Shown here: positions 16,063 through 24,454 of the stretch, one piece after another
Position numbering within the stretch: the first letter of the stretch is position 1
Layout: each line of letters begins with the position of its first letter
Origin: Acidaminobacter sp.
GTDB taxonomy: Bacteria > Bacillota_A > Clostridia > Peptostreptococcales > Acidaminobacteraceae
Reading direction: 5' to 3'
Assembly (NCBI GenBank): GCA_009881125.1
Contig: WXFH01000436.1
Span: forward strand, 1-26,837
DNA: 26,837 bases
Translations under genes and position numbers: made by a program
Notes under the pieces: generated by a model
What the model was told of the DNA's origin: nothing
Seen by the model: only the letters and a program-made list of their open reading frames with translations
Database searches by the model: none

Positions 16063-16192
16063 AGGCACACCTCCGTTTCATTTCCAACTCAATTTCTGTT
16101 TCAGCTTCCATTTCAACCTCTTTGACTGCCATTCCAACACAAATATTGCTTTCAGCGCCCGCCGCGTACAGCATTGCGCTTCAAGCCTGCCT

Positions 16193-16663
16193 TCAAACGA
16201 CAATTCGCTGATACTGAATCGTCATGGAATCCGCCGCGATGTCCATGATCACCGTCCGGCTGACCGTACCCCTGATTTCATCGCAGTTAAACTTCAATCC
16301 ATGTGCTCTGAGGATCTCCTGAACCTTGACAATATTTCTTTCCCCAATTTTGAACGTATCGCGTCCGTGAACCGAAAGGGCGCCGCCAATCATATGGATG
16401 TTCATGGTCTCCGGCCTGCAGCCGTATCGCTGTCTCAGGATTTTTATAAGCATGGGCAGCCCCGTCGTCGCGTAATAGCCCGGTTTTGGAAGCACCACCA
16501 AGTCTTCGGGGTGCTCCGGCAGGGCAATATGAATCATTGCCGCTACTTTGGGCGCTTCGCTGAAAAAGGTCACCGCCACGCAGGATGCCAGCGCGTGCGT
16601 AATCAGCCGGTCGCCGGGCTGGTCAATGATATCAAACTCGCCTATGCCAATAATTTTGTCCAA
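16193..16663 (-). CDS. cheD: chemoreceptor glutamine deamidase CheD
   Basis: A 156-residue CheD that deamidates receptor glutamines and, in Bacillus-type systems, cooperates with CheC in adaptation. The catalytic Cys28 lies in LASCVAV, with His45 in MIHIALPE and Thr22 preceding, matching the Thermotoga CheD Thr/Cys/His arrangement. C-terminal motifs include MNIHMIGGALSVHG and ERNIVKVQEILRAHGL. The start is TTG with AAGGG-type purines upstream. It follows cheB by 58 nt. No cheC is present in the window, so its partner is either elsewhere or one of the CheC-related proteins encoded here. Confidence 0.95.
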   Translation of the reverse strand: MDKIIGIGEFDIIDQPGDRLITHALASCVAVTFFSEAPKVAAMIHIALPEHPEDLVVLPKPGYYATTGLPMLIKILRQRYGCRPETMNIHMIGGALSVHGRDTFKIGERNIVKVQEILRAHGLKFNCDEIRGTVSRTVIMDIAADSMTIQYQRIVV

Positions 16664-16721
16664 AGCCCTTCACCCTTTCGTCGACGTCTTGAACTGATCT
16701 CCATCCACCACCGAAACGCCA

Positions 16722-17759
16722 TTATCTTAACAGCCTGCACACCGCTGAAGGCATTTGCGACAGCGGCAGCTGCCGCTCGACGGCCCCTACTTCAAACGCC
16801 GCTTTGGGCATCCCATAGACCACGCTGGAGGCTTCGTCCTGGCCGATGGTTCTGGCACCCCTCCGCCTCATGCCAAGGAGCCCCTTTGCGCCATCATACC
16901 CCATCCCCGTGAGGATGATCCCCAGTGCCTGATCCCCACAGCTTTTCGCCACGGAATCAAATAGGACATCCACGGAAGGACAATGACCGTTGACCTTATC
17001 TCCTTGATAAACTTCTACTTTGAAGCGATTCCCAAACCGCTTGACGATCATATGGTGGTCCCCCGGCGCAATAATTACTTTCCCCGGCTCCACCAGATCG
17101 CCAGACCTGCCCTCCGCCACTTTGAAGGGCGTTTGAGCATCCAGCCTTTCCGCAAAGAGTTTGGAAAAATTGGGCGGGATGTGCTGGACTATAACAATAC
17201 CAGGCATTTGGGTTGGCAGCATCTTCAGCAGCTGGTAGATCGACTCGGTCCCGCCTGTGGAAGCGCCTATGGCGACCAGTTGCATTTGACTCGAAAAGGC
17301 CTCCGCTGAAGCGGCCATCCCCGCAGTTGCAGAGTGCGGCTTCATTTCCAAGGTCGCTTTGACAATATTGGCACCGGAAACCGTCTTGACCTTTTGGATG
17401 AGCGCCTGCAAAAAAACGTCCATCCCCTGTCCCGCAGTCAGACTGGGCTTAGTCAGAAAATCCACCGCCCCGGCACTCATGGCGTCAAAAACAGCACGTC
17501 CCACCGAGCTGACCACAATGATGGGCACCGGATGCTGAGGCAGCAGCTGCCTGATGAACTCTATGCCATCCATTTTTGGCATTTCAACATCACACGTGAT
17601 CACATCCGGCTGGAAAGCCTCAATTTTATCAATCGCATCAAAGGGATTTTCCGCCCGTGCAACGACTTGAAGCTCCGGATCCGCGGAAAGACCCCTGGTC
17701 AAGACTTCCCTGAATACCGCGCTGTCATCAATCACCAGGACTTTAATTTTTCTATTCAT
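16722..17759 (-). CDS. cheB: protein-glutamate methylesterase/glutaminase CheB
   Basis: A 345-residue response regulator with a methylesterase domain, which removes receptor methyl groups during adaptation. The receiver domain has Asp11/Asp12, phospho-acceptor Asp57 in ITCDVEMPKMDG, Ser84/85 and Lys104 (TKP). The catalytic domain has Ser167 (AIGASTGGTE), His193 (IVQHIPPNF) and Asp289 (TGMGYDGAKG), a complete triad. Start ATG with GGGAGAAG about 9 nt upstream, 16 nt after cheR. Confidence 0.97.
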   Translation of the reverse strand: MNRKIKVLVIDDSAVFREVLTRGLSADPELQVVARAENPFDAIDKIEAFQPDVITCDVEMPKMDGIEFIRQLLPQHPVPIIVVSSVGRAVFDAMSAGAVDFLTKPSLTAGQGMDVFLQALIQKVKTVSGANIVKATLEMKPHSATAGMAASAEAFSSQMQLVAIGASTGGTESIYQLLKMLPTQMPGIVIVQHIPPNFSKLFAERLDAQTPFKVAEGRSGDLVEPGKVIIAPGDHHMIVKRFGNRFKVEVYQGDKVNGHCPSVDVLFDSVAKSCGDQALGIILTGMGYDGAKGLLGMRRRGARTIGQDEASSVVYGMPKAAFEVGAVERQLPLSQMPSAVCRLLR

Positions 17760-17775
17760 GATGTCTTCTCCCGCT

Positions 17776-18594
17776 CTATGGCAATTTGCGGTAAACTGCC
17801 GGCTTTATATATTTGAACCTCGTCGCATCCCGGTTCAAGGATTCCGAATGTCCTATAAACAGATAACCACCGTCTTCTAGAAGATCATAAAGTTTCTCCA
17901 CGAGGCGGTCTTTGGTCTTCTGATCAAAGTAAATCATAACGTTGCGGCAGAAAATCACGTGCATTTTCTGCCGGAATGGAAACACCTCTTCCATGAGATT
18001 AAATCTTCGAAAGATGACTTCACTCTTGAGCAGGTCGTTTGCCACCGAGGCTTGAGCGTCCACTCTGTTAAAATATTTGAGTGCCCAGGACGTTGGCAGC
18101 GGCGCGATCCGTTCCTGACTGTACAGCCCCGCCTTCGCAATATCCAGCGCCGCTTGCGAGATGTCCGTCGCCAGCACCTTGGTATCCCAAGGCGGCTGCT
18201 CTCCGCCAAAATAGTCTCTCAGAATCATGGCCAGGGTATAAGGCTCTTCCCCGGTCGAGCTGGCCGCGCACCAGACGCGAAGATCTCTGCTCTTCACTGT
18301 TACTCTGAAAAAAGGAAGCACCGATTCCCTGAAGTAATCGAAATGATCCGCTTCACGCATAAAAAACGTATGATTAGTCGATATTTTATCTATAAGTACC
18401 GCCACAGCCTTGCCGGTTGTATCCTTCATCAGATAGTCATAATACTCGGAAAAAGACTGCAGACCGAGATCACTCAGCAATTTATGAAGACGTCCCGTCA
18501 GCAGCGTGTGCTTTTCCTTCTTAAGCTGGATGCCATAATTTTGGTGTATGAAACCCGCCAATTTGTTGAACTCTTGCTCCGTAATGTTTATCAC
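17776..18594 (-). CDS. cheR: chemotaxis protein methyltransferase CheR
   Basis: A 272-residue SAM-dependent methyltransferase that methylates receptor glutamates. The N-terminal helical domain (about 1-75) ends in STNHTFFMREADHF, followed by the SAM-binding motif VWCAASSTGEEPYTLAMIL (about 105-123), KVLATDISQAALDIAKAG, and the HVIFCRNVMIYFD segment. Length is typical for Firmicutes. The start is GTG with a weak ribosome binding site. The gene begins only about 25 nt after a strong intrinsic terminator that follows the upstream receptor, so its expression probably depends on readthrough or an undetected promoter. Confidence 0.96.
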   Translation of the reverse strand: MINITEQEFNKLAGFIHQNYGIQLKKEKHTLLTGRLHKLLSDLGLQSFSEYYDYLMKDTTGKAVAVLIDKISTNHTFFMREADHFDYFRESVLPFFRVTVKSRDLRVWCAASSTGEEPYTLAMILRDYFGGEQPPWDTKVLATDISQAALDIAKAGLYSQERIAPLPTSWALKYFNRVDAQASVANDLLKSEVIFRRFNLMEEVFPFRQKMHVIFCRNVMIYFDQKTKDRLVEKLYDLLEDGGYLFIGHSESLNRDATRFKYIKPAVYRKLP

Positions 18595-18612
18595 AAGTGA
18601 TCACCCTTACTT

Positions 18613-18646
18613 GCAAAAAGAGGAGGAGAGTTTACTCCCCCTCCGC
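18613..18646 (-). terminator. intrinsic terminator between receptor gene and cheR
   Basis: On the minus strand, GGAGGGGGAG (18644-18635), a TAAA loop and CTCTCCTCC (18630-18622) form a GC-rich stem with one bulge, followed by TCTTTTTG. It is a strong Rho-independent terminator by appearance, inside what is otherwise a continuous chemotaxis operon. Confidence 0.8.
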
Positions 18647-18735
18647 TTGCCTACTTAGATCAAAAAGCATTTATTAGCCGATGGTCTGCGTCCCATATTT
18701 TCTCGACAGCCCCATCTCTTCGCCGCCAGTCACAA

Positions 18736-20463
18736 TTAAGAATATTTTCCAAATTCCTTTTCGCTTAATACAATTTTCTTAGCGGTCGGAACCTCTGACG
18801 CCTGATGCTCTCTGGACTGAATCGCCTGTCTGTTCTGCACCTTCATAGATTCAATCATTTTGATCATCTCCGGGCTCATTACTTCTTTTTCTGAAACTGG
18901 TCTGACATGAGCACGATTTCTGAGTTTGAATTTCGAGACTTGCTCTTTCAGCATCTCTGCCTGGCTGGAAAGCTCTTCGCTGGCAGCAGCCGTCTCCTCA
19001 GAGGTTGCCGATGTCGTCTGAACCACACTGGCGATTTGGGAAACACCCTGATTGACTTGCTCCACACCCGTCGCCTGCTCATTGGAAGCAACTGCAATGT
19101 TGCCTACGAGATCTGAAACTTTTTCAATGCTTTCAACAATCTGAGCCAGAGCGGAAGCAGTTTCATTGGCAATTTTTGTGCCGCCGGCTACCTTATGGAT
19201 GGAGCCTTCGATCAGTGTCGTCGTTTCTTTCGCTGCATTGGCAGAGCGCGCCGCCAGGTTTCTCACCTCTTCAGCGACAACTGCAAAGCCTTTGCCGTGC
19301 TGACCCGCTCTTGCCGCTTCCACGGCCGCGTTCAGGGCAAGGATGTTGGTTTGGAAAGCAATTTCATCAATGACTTTGATAATCTTGGAAATATTATTGG
19401 AAGCTTCATTGATTTCGTCCATGGACTTCAGCATGGACTTCATCTGATCGTTGCCTTGGATGGCGCTGACTTTTGTCAGATCAGCGAGTTCATTCGCCTG
19501 ATTCGCGTTTTGCGCGTTGAGTCTCGTTTGAGCCGCAATTTCTTCGATGGACGCAGTCAGCTGCTCAATGGAGCTGGCTTGCTCAGTTGCACCTTGAGAG
19601 AGGGACATGCTGGATTCAGAGACCTGTCTGGAACCGGAGGCCACCTGCTCTGAGGCCTCCTGAATATTGGACATGATTTCGTTCAGGTTGTCGGAGACCT
19701 CATTGAAGGAGGCAGCAAGTTGTCCAATACTGTCTTTGGTGTAGACAGTCAAAGAGAAGTCGAGGTCACCGTCTGCCAGTTTCTTTGCGGTTTTTGCCAT
19801 AGTATTGATGGATCTTTGGATGGTGACAAAGATATACGCGCCAACCGCAGCCGCGGCAAGAACACCCGAGGCAAGGATGATGATCATGGTCACTGTCGTT
19901 GCTTTCGTAGAGGCTGAGTTTGCCACTGAGGTTTCATTGGCAATATCAACTTTCATGGTCGTCAGTTTTTCGACGTTCGCTTCAAGCGCTTTTCTGATGT
20001 TGTCCCCTTCACCGCGATTCAAGCTTAGGGCTTCGCTGACATTCCCGGCTTTTGCCAAGGCAATGATTCGCTTGGTAACTTCGTCATAGCTTGCCTTTTC
20101 TTTGCGAATTTCCTCTACCAATGCATGCCCCTCATCCGTCATCAGTGTCTCTTCCACCAAAGCTAAGTTGGTATTAAATTCCTGATTACGTTGATCAATT
20201 ATAAGCTCATACTGGGAAATTTCCGCTGCCGAACTCGAGAGCAAAATATCTTTAACGTTGCCCCTCATGCGTTGGAACGCATCTACAAACTCCACCAGCT
20301 GACCTAATGGGACAGTCGCTTTTTCATGCATTTCTGAATATTGGCGGTCAATTTTATAGAGATTGAAGATTCCGACACCGCCTATAGCAACAGCAACAAG
20401 GACAATCAGGAGATAACCTACAATCAGTCTGGTACCAAGCTTTCTTCTGGAAAACCATTTCAT
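18736..20463 (-). CDS. methyl-accepting chemotaxis protein, 4HB sensor type
   Basis: A 575-residue chemoreceptor. TM1 at about 12-33, a helical extracytoplasmic sensor of the four-helix-bundle MCP type (about 35-188, with [15 protein letters not shown] and [11 protein letters not shown]), TM2 at about 190-214, HAMP (about 215-268) and a long signalling coiled coil. The tip is [20 protein letters not shown] followed by [20 protein letters not shown] (about 365-405). The C-terminus has no recognisable CheR-binding pentapeptide. The ATG has GGAGG 10 nt upstream, and the gene follows cheW by 15 nt. The ligand is unknown. It is followed by an intrinsic terminator. Confidence 0.96.
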   Translation of the reverse strand: MKWFSRRKLGTRLIVGYLLIVLVAVAIGGVGIFNLYKIDRQYSEMHEKATVPLGQLVEFVDAFQRMRGNVKDILLSSSAAEISQYELIIDQRNQEFNTNLALVEETLMTDEGHALVEEIRKEKASYDEVTKRIIALAKAGNVSEALSLNRGEGDNIRKALEANVEKLTTMKVDIANETSVANSASTKATTVTMIIILASGVLAAAAVGAYIFVTIQRSINTMAKTAKKLADGDLDFSLTVYTKDSIGQLAASFNEVSDNLNEIMSNIQEASEQVASGSRQVSESSMSLSQGATEQASSIEQLTASIEEIAAQTRLNAQNANQANELADLTKVSAIQGNDQMKSMLKSMDEINEASNNISKIIKVIDEIAFQTNILALNAAVEAARAGQHGKGFAVVAEEVRNLAARSANAAKETTTLIEGSIHKVAGGTKIANETASALAQIVESIEKVSDLVGNIAVASNEQATGVEQVNQGVSQIASVVQTTSATSEETAAASEELSSQAEMLKEQVSKFKLRNRAHVRPVSEKEVMSPEMIKMIESMKVQNRQAIQSREHQASEVPTAKKIVLSEKEFGKYS

Positions 20464-20478
20464 TTAAACATCCTCCAT

Positions 20479-20970
20479 TTATCCTATAGTTGAGATTAAT
20501 TCTGATTCGTGATGACTGAGCAGCGCGTCGCAGTCCAACAGCATCTTGACCTCGCCGCCGACTTTGCCAATACTCTTGATGTAGCGATTCGACGTGCCTG
20601 AGCTGAGCATGGGCTGATCGACAATGTCTTCATCGGCAATATTAGTGACCTCTGAGACTCTGTCCACAATCAAGCCCACAGAATTCTCGCCAATTTCGAC
20701 GACAATGATGCAGGTGCGCTCGTCATAGTCCACAAATTCTTTTCTGAACCGCAGTCTCATATCCATGACGGGAATGATCCGGCCGCGCAGATTCATAATG
20801 CCCTTGATGTATACCGGCAGCTCCGGAACCACAGTGATAGGCAGCAGTCCAATGATCTCAATAACGTACTCAATGCCTATGCCATAGGATTCGCTGCCTA
20901 GATTAAAGGTCAGATACTTGCCCTTTTGGGTATCTTCCTCAAGTTCCATTTCAGTGATTGCTTTTGCCAT
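20479..20970 (-). CDS. cheW: chemotaxis coupling protein CheW
   Basis: A 163-residue single-domain CheW that links CheA to receptors in the polar array. Recognisable family features are YLTFNLGSESYGIGIEYVIE (about 19-38), VPELPVYIKGIMNLRGRIIPVMDMRLRF (about 48-75, with the conserved NLRG turn) and ENSVGLIVDRVSEV (about 94-107). The ATG has GGAGGG 8-9 nt upstream. It lies 21 nt after cheA and 15 nt before the receptor gene. Confidence 0.97.
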   Translation of the reverse strand: MAKAITEMELEEDTQKGKYLTFNLGSESYGIGIEYVIEIIGLLPITVVPELPVYIKGIMNLRGRIIPVMDMRLRFRKEFVDYDERTCIIVVEIGENSVGLIVDRVSEVTNIADEDIVDQPMLSSGTSNRYIKSIGKVGGEVKMLLDCDALLSHHESELISTIG

Positions 20971-20991
20971 GTGAGCGACCCTCCTGTTTTA

Positions 20992-23205
20992 CTATCTGAC
21001 TCTTAGACCGGCTAATCCGCTGACGTCGAGAATCAGGCTGATGCTGCCGTCGCCCAGCAGTGTACAGCCCGCCAGTCCCAAGATTTTCTTCATGGATTTG
21101 ATATAGTGCGGCAGTGCCTTGACGACGACCTGCTGTTGGCCTAATAGCTCATCCGCGAAAAGACAGATTTCCTTGTCCTCGTCCTCGACCATGATTAAAA
21201 TTCCATCGGCAAGAACCGTCTCTGTCTTTTCAATGTGGAAATGCTGATGCATGCGCAGGATGGGGTAACTTTTACCTCTGACCATGACCATTTCGTTGTG
21301 GTCGGGATCCTTGTGGCAGTCCTTCGCAGCGGGTTTGAAGGACTCCTTGATGCTCGTGATGGGAATGGTGAACCGCGAGCTGCCCACCCGGATGTTCATG
21401 CCTTCAATGATGGCAAGGGTCAGCGGGATTTTCAGGGTCATGGTCGTGCCTTGACCGTAGGCGCTTTCGATATGAACCGCGCCGCCAACCTCTTCCAGGT
21501 TTTTGGCGACCACATCCATACCCACACCACGGCCCGAGAACTCCGTAACCTGCTCCTTCGTTGAAAAGCCAGGCAGCAGAATGAGGTTGTAGATCTCACG
21601 GTCTGACATCTCGTGTTCCGGCTTGGTTAAGAGTCCGTTGGCCCGGGCTTTTGCCAGTATTTTTTCCTTGCTGAGGCCGCGGCCGTCGTCCCTGAGAATG
21701 ATGAGGACATCACTCCCGGCGTTTTTCGCTTCCAGACTGATGCGGCCGATCTTATCCTTGCCCTTTTCCAGGCGCTCCGCCTCGTCTTCTATGCCATGAT
21801 CTATGGCATTTCTGATGAGGTGCATCAGTGGGTCAGAGATCCGCTCAATGATATTTTTATCCACTTCGGTCTCTTCTCCGGCCATGTCCAGGACGACTTG
21901 CTTATTCAGTTTTTTGGACATGTCCCGGACAATGCGGTGCATTTTGATAAAAGTCGTAGACAGCGGTACCATGCGTATGGACATAACCATGTCCTGCAGG
22001 TCCGTCGTGATTTTATGAAGCTGTCTGGACGCCTTTTGGAATTGATCCGACTCCAGGGCCAGAACCTCAGGATTCTGAGTCACCATGGCCTCTGCTATGA
22101 CAAGCTCGCCCACAAGGTTCATCAGACCGTCTAGTTTTTCAACATTGACACTGATCATGGACTGGCTGCCGGCGGGTTGCTCTTTGACAGCAGATTGTAA
22201 CTGGGTGTCTGACACCGAGTTTCCGTTGAGAGGTAACTGGGTGTCTGACACCGAGTTTCCCGACGCCGCGTTTTCCCGCGCCTCCTTCTCCGTCACAGCC
22301 GGAATCCAGTGAATATCATCCTGGTGCATGCAGTGGGGTTCAAACTCCGGCTGATCCGCATGTCCCAAGATCAATTGCTCCAGAAAAACCGTCTTCTCAA
22401 TGCGCGCCTGCAGCTCTTCCATAGTGGCCGTCGTTCTGATGAACAGCTCAAAGCCTTGATTTCGAATCGTCTCTGCCGTGCCGTCCTCTTCCAGGATATT
22501 CTGAGGACAGTAAAACATCTCCTCCGCAAGCTCCGTCAAATCATGGACGACCCCATAAGCCCTGAGATGCTCCATTTCACAGCCATCCTGGAAATAGAGT
22601 TTGGCTTTATAGGACTGGACAGATTTTTTCTTCTTTGAGTCTTTTCTGGGCTTCAGAGGTGGTTCCGGAGCGCCTTCACCACCACTGTCAAGAACAGCGG
22701 CCGATGGTTGAACCTCCAGCCCCTCGCTCTCACAAACCGAGTCCTTCTCTGACACTGTTTCTGGCTCTGCTGCTTTATCTTCACCGGTGTTCACAGTTGT
22801 CAGGATCTCGTCCAGATAAGCCTTAAGACGCATCACGAGGTCCTCTGGATTACCATCGGGCGCATCGTGATTCTTAATTTTGTTGACCTCTACCTTCATA
22901 AAATCCACCCCGTCCAGTACCAGGTCTGACAGGGTTGAGTAATCCAAAATTTGAGGCCGTTTTTCTCTCAGAAAGAAAAAGATGTCCTCCATGGTATGGG
23001 CTATAGTCGTAATATTGTGGAACATCATCATAGCTGAAGAGCCCTTGATCGTATGCATGAACCTAAAGATTTCGTTCACTGCCTCTTCCCCAAAGGTTCC
23101 CTCCCGCTCACTTTTCATGATGATCTGCTCCATTTGATCCAGTGACTGTGAGGCTTCAAAAATATAAATTTCGAGCATAGATTCATTTTCGTAAGTAACG
23201 GGCAA
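20992..23205 (-). CDS. cheA: chemotaxis histidine kinase CheA
   Basis: A CheA of about 737 residues. P1 (HPt) carries the phosphorylated His in RFMHTIKGSSAMM (about 50-63). A charged linker is followed by a P2-like CheY-docking domain (about 200-285), P3 dimerisation helices (EKLDGLMNLVGELVIAEAMV), the P4 ATPase with HLIRNAIDHGIEDE, DDGRGL and GRGVGMDVV, and the CheW-like P5. The P2-P3 linker contains a 12-residue insert repeated twice, NSVSDTQL plus LNG, derived from two in-frame palindromic repeats. The start is uncertain: a GTG at 23214 overlaps the ribosome binding site GAGGTG, so TTG 23205, 6 nt downstream of it, is preferred. Confidence 0.96.
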   Translation of the reverse strand: MPVTYENESMLEIYIFEASQSLDQMEQIIMKSEREGTFGEEAVNEIFRFMHTIKGSSAMMMFHNITTIAHTMEDIFFFLREKRPQILDYSTLSDLVLDGVDFMKVEVNKIKNHDAPDGNPEDLVMRLKAYLDEILTTVNTGEDKAAEPETVSEKDSVCESEGLEVQPSAAVLDSGGEGAPEPPLKPRKDSKKKKSVQSYKAKLYFQDGCEMEHLRAYGVVHDLTELAEEMFYCPQNILEEDGTAETIRNQGFELFIRTTATMEELQARIEKTVFLEQLILGHADQPEFEPHCMHQDDIHWIPAVTEKEARENAASGNSVSDTQLPLNGNSVSDTQLQSAVKEQPAGSQSMISVNVEKLDGLMNLVGELVIAEAMVTQNPEVLALESDQFQKASRQLHKITTDLQDMVMSIRMVPLSTTFIKMHRIVRDMSKKLNKQVVLDMAGEETEVDKNIIERISDPLMHLIRNAIDHGIEDEAERLEKGKDKIGRISLEAKNAGSDVLIILRDDGRGLSKEKILAKARANGLLTKPEHEMSDREIYNLILLPGFSTKEQVTEFSGRGVGMDVVAKNLEEVGGAVHIESAYGQGTTMTLKIPLTLAIIEGMNIRVGSSRFTIPITSIKESFKPAAKDCHKDPDHNEMVMVRGKSYPILRMHQHFHIEKTETVLADGILIMVEDEDKEICLFADELLGQQQVVVKALPHYIKSMKKILGLAGCTLLGDGSISLILDVSGLAGLRVR
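22199..22257. repeat. two palindromic repeats inside cheA, 36-bp period, in frame
   Basis: Two copies of the palindrome with core GGTGTCTGACACC (22204-22216 and 22240-22252) and arms AACT/AGTT lie exactly 36 bp apart within the cheA linker. Because 36 is a multiple of three, both are read in the same frame as NSVSDTQL. The arm type matches the repeat near fliJ, not the GGAAG type near flgM. Confidence 0.9.
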
Positions 23206-23270
23206 CAAGTTCACCTCATTTTTCGGTGTTTGGAACTGATCTTACTTCCGCTTAAGCATCAGCCCTTGAT

Positions 23271-23633
23271 TTACAGGCCTAGCACCTTGTTCAGAGTCTG
23301 AAGGACGTGATCCTCTTTGAAAGGTTTGACAATAAACGACTTTGCGCCATTGATGATGGAGTCCTTCACCATGCTTTCCTGCCCCATGGCGGACACCATG
23401 ACAACGTTGGCATTACTGTCGAGTTTCCTGATTTGCTTCAGTGCATCCAGACCCGTCATTTCCGGCATGGTTATATCCATGGTCACCAGATCCGGCTGAA
23501 GCTCCAAATATTTTTTAACGCCGACGAGACCATTCTCCGCCTCGCCTACCACCTCAAAATTATTTTTTTGAAGGATATTTTTGATGGCCATTCTCATGAA
23601 GGCAGCGTCATCTACGATCAGTACTCTTTTCAT
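23271..23633 (-). CDS. cheY: chemotaxis response regulator CheY
   Basis: A 120-residue stand-alone receiver. Acidic pocket Asp8/Asp9, phospho-acceptor Asp53 in VTMDITMPEMTG, Ser81 in VMVSAMG, and Lys103 in FIVKPF are all present, so it should be phosphorylated by CheA and act on the FliM/FliY switch. It is the short clostridial/Thermotoga-like CheY type. It starts with ATG 10 nt after GGAGAAA and sits between cheX and cheA. Its neighbour CheX is a likely phosphatase. Confidence 0.97.
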   Translation of the reverse strand: MKRVLIVDDAAFMRMAIKNILQKNNFEVVGEAENGLVGVKKYLELQPDLVTMDITMPEMTGLDALKQIRKLDSNANVVMVSAMGQESMVKDSIINGAKSFIVKPFKEDHVLQTLNKVLGL

Positions 23634-23673
23634 GTCTTCGGTTTCTCCTTTCCAAAATACCTTTACTGCACTG

Positions 23674-24141
23674 CTAATTCACTTCTTCAGCCGCCACATT
23701 TATGGAGAATATCCCTAGTCCTTCCATTTCAAGAGGTACGACAATAGTTGAAATCTTGTTGGACAACTCAATCTTTTCTCCCGTCAACAAGGAAGGCGGT
23801 GTGATGTCAATGTTGACAGATTGATTCGCAAACAACGTGCTTGTATTGCCCATGATCATGTTGCCCATCTCAGAAACCGCACTCCTGCTGATCTCGTCAA
23901 ATTCTTCCACCGGCATGCCGCCCATCATGACAGAGGCAATGTTCTTGGCCGTGTCCACAGACAGCTCAAACCAAACCTGTCCTTTAATTTTGCCAATAAC
24001 GCCAATCATGATAATGACCTGATTGACCGCATAAGGTGAATTTCTAAGGTGCACTTTCCCCAGTTTCGCTTCCACCCCGCACACCATACTCATGACGGAC
24101 TGGGCGGCTTCAATAAACGTATTGATATATTCGGCTTTCAT
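23674..24141 (-). CDS. cheX: CheX-family CheY-P phosphatase
   Basis: A 155-residue CheX-like protein. The phosphatase signature E-x2-N is seen as Glu91-x-x-Asn94 in SAVSEMGNMIMGN, and the family opening MKAEYINTFIEAAQSVM is clear. CheX is a dimer that dephosphorylates CheY-P, terminating signals. The start at ATG 24141 is chosen because GGGAGG lies 6 nt upstream; an in-frame ATG at 24156 would place this site inside the gene. It is first in the chemotaxis operon, about 100 nt after a riboswitch-linked terminator. Confidence 0.93.
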   Translation of the reverse strand: MKAEYINTFIEAAQSVMSMVCGVEAKLGKVHLRNSPYAVNQVIIMIGVIGKIKGQVWFELSVDTAKNIASVMMGGMPVEEFDEISRSAVSEMGNMIMGNTSTLFANQSVNIDITPPSLLTGEKIELSNKISTIVVPLEMEGLGIFSINVAAEEVN

Positions 24142-24243
24142 TGCTGACCTCCCCATAATGACGCTTCTTTAAAAAAACTGGTCTCATCATCCTCCCTGGT
24201 GTTTTTGCAGGACGCATAGTTCAGGCCATTAGATAGGGATGAA

Positions 24244-24276
24244 GCATATAAAAGGCCTCCTGAATTTCAGGCGGCC
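24244..24276 (-). terminator. intrinsic terminator in the cheX leader (riboswitch expression platform)
   Basis: On the minus strand GGCC-G-CCTGAA, a tiny loop, TTCAGG-A-GGCC (24276-24254) forms a strong stem, followed by TTTTATAT. It lies 25-30 nt after the c-di-GMP-I aptamer and about 100 nt before cheX, so it is probably the riboswitch expression platform. I could not identify a clear antiterminator, so I do not call the sign of regulation. Confidence 0.85.
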
Positions 24277-24299
24277 AAAGAACGCTGTCTTCATGACCT

Positions 24300-24390
24300 T
24301 CAAGTGGCAGCCCAACCATCATCGCAAGTAAACTTGCCTTAGACTTGTGGCTTTGCGTCTCCACCTTTCGGTGGGTTTGCCTTTTTCATT
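24300..24390 (-). promoter_or_regulatory. cyclic-di-GMP-I (GEMM-I) riboswitch before cheX
   Basis: The minus strand has GGCAAACC (24374-24381), a 5-bp stem CCACC/GGTGG capped by a GAAA tetraloop (24361-24374), GACGCAAAGCC (24349-24359), CACAAGUCUAAGG, a short CAAG/CUUG hairpin, then GAUGAUGGUUGGGCUGCC and CACUUG. These are all hallmarks of the GEMM-I aptamer that binds cyclic di-GMP. It lies downstream of a sigma28-like promoter and upstream of a strong terminator, so c-di-GMP should control elongation into cheX-cheY-cheA-cheW. Confidence 0.93.
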
Positions 24391-24454
24391 TTTCAGGTAT
24401 TTCATAATCTTGCTTTTCACAATTCACGACTTACATCTGATGCATTCTCTATAG

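Noticed and set aside
15923..16174. Minus-strand small frame before and into the CZB receptor gene
   Set aside because: The start region is a purine-rich stretch (repeated GAAATG-like words) and the rest overlaps the receptor N-terminus out of frame. No family resemblance; could at most be a leader peptide.
18674..18733. Short frame after the 4HB receptor, GTG start, ending SRKYGTQTIG
   Set aside because: Nineteen codons in a different frame, slightly reminiscent of a receptor C-terminus, but too short to separate from chance without relatives to compare.
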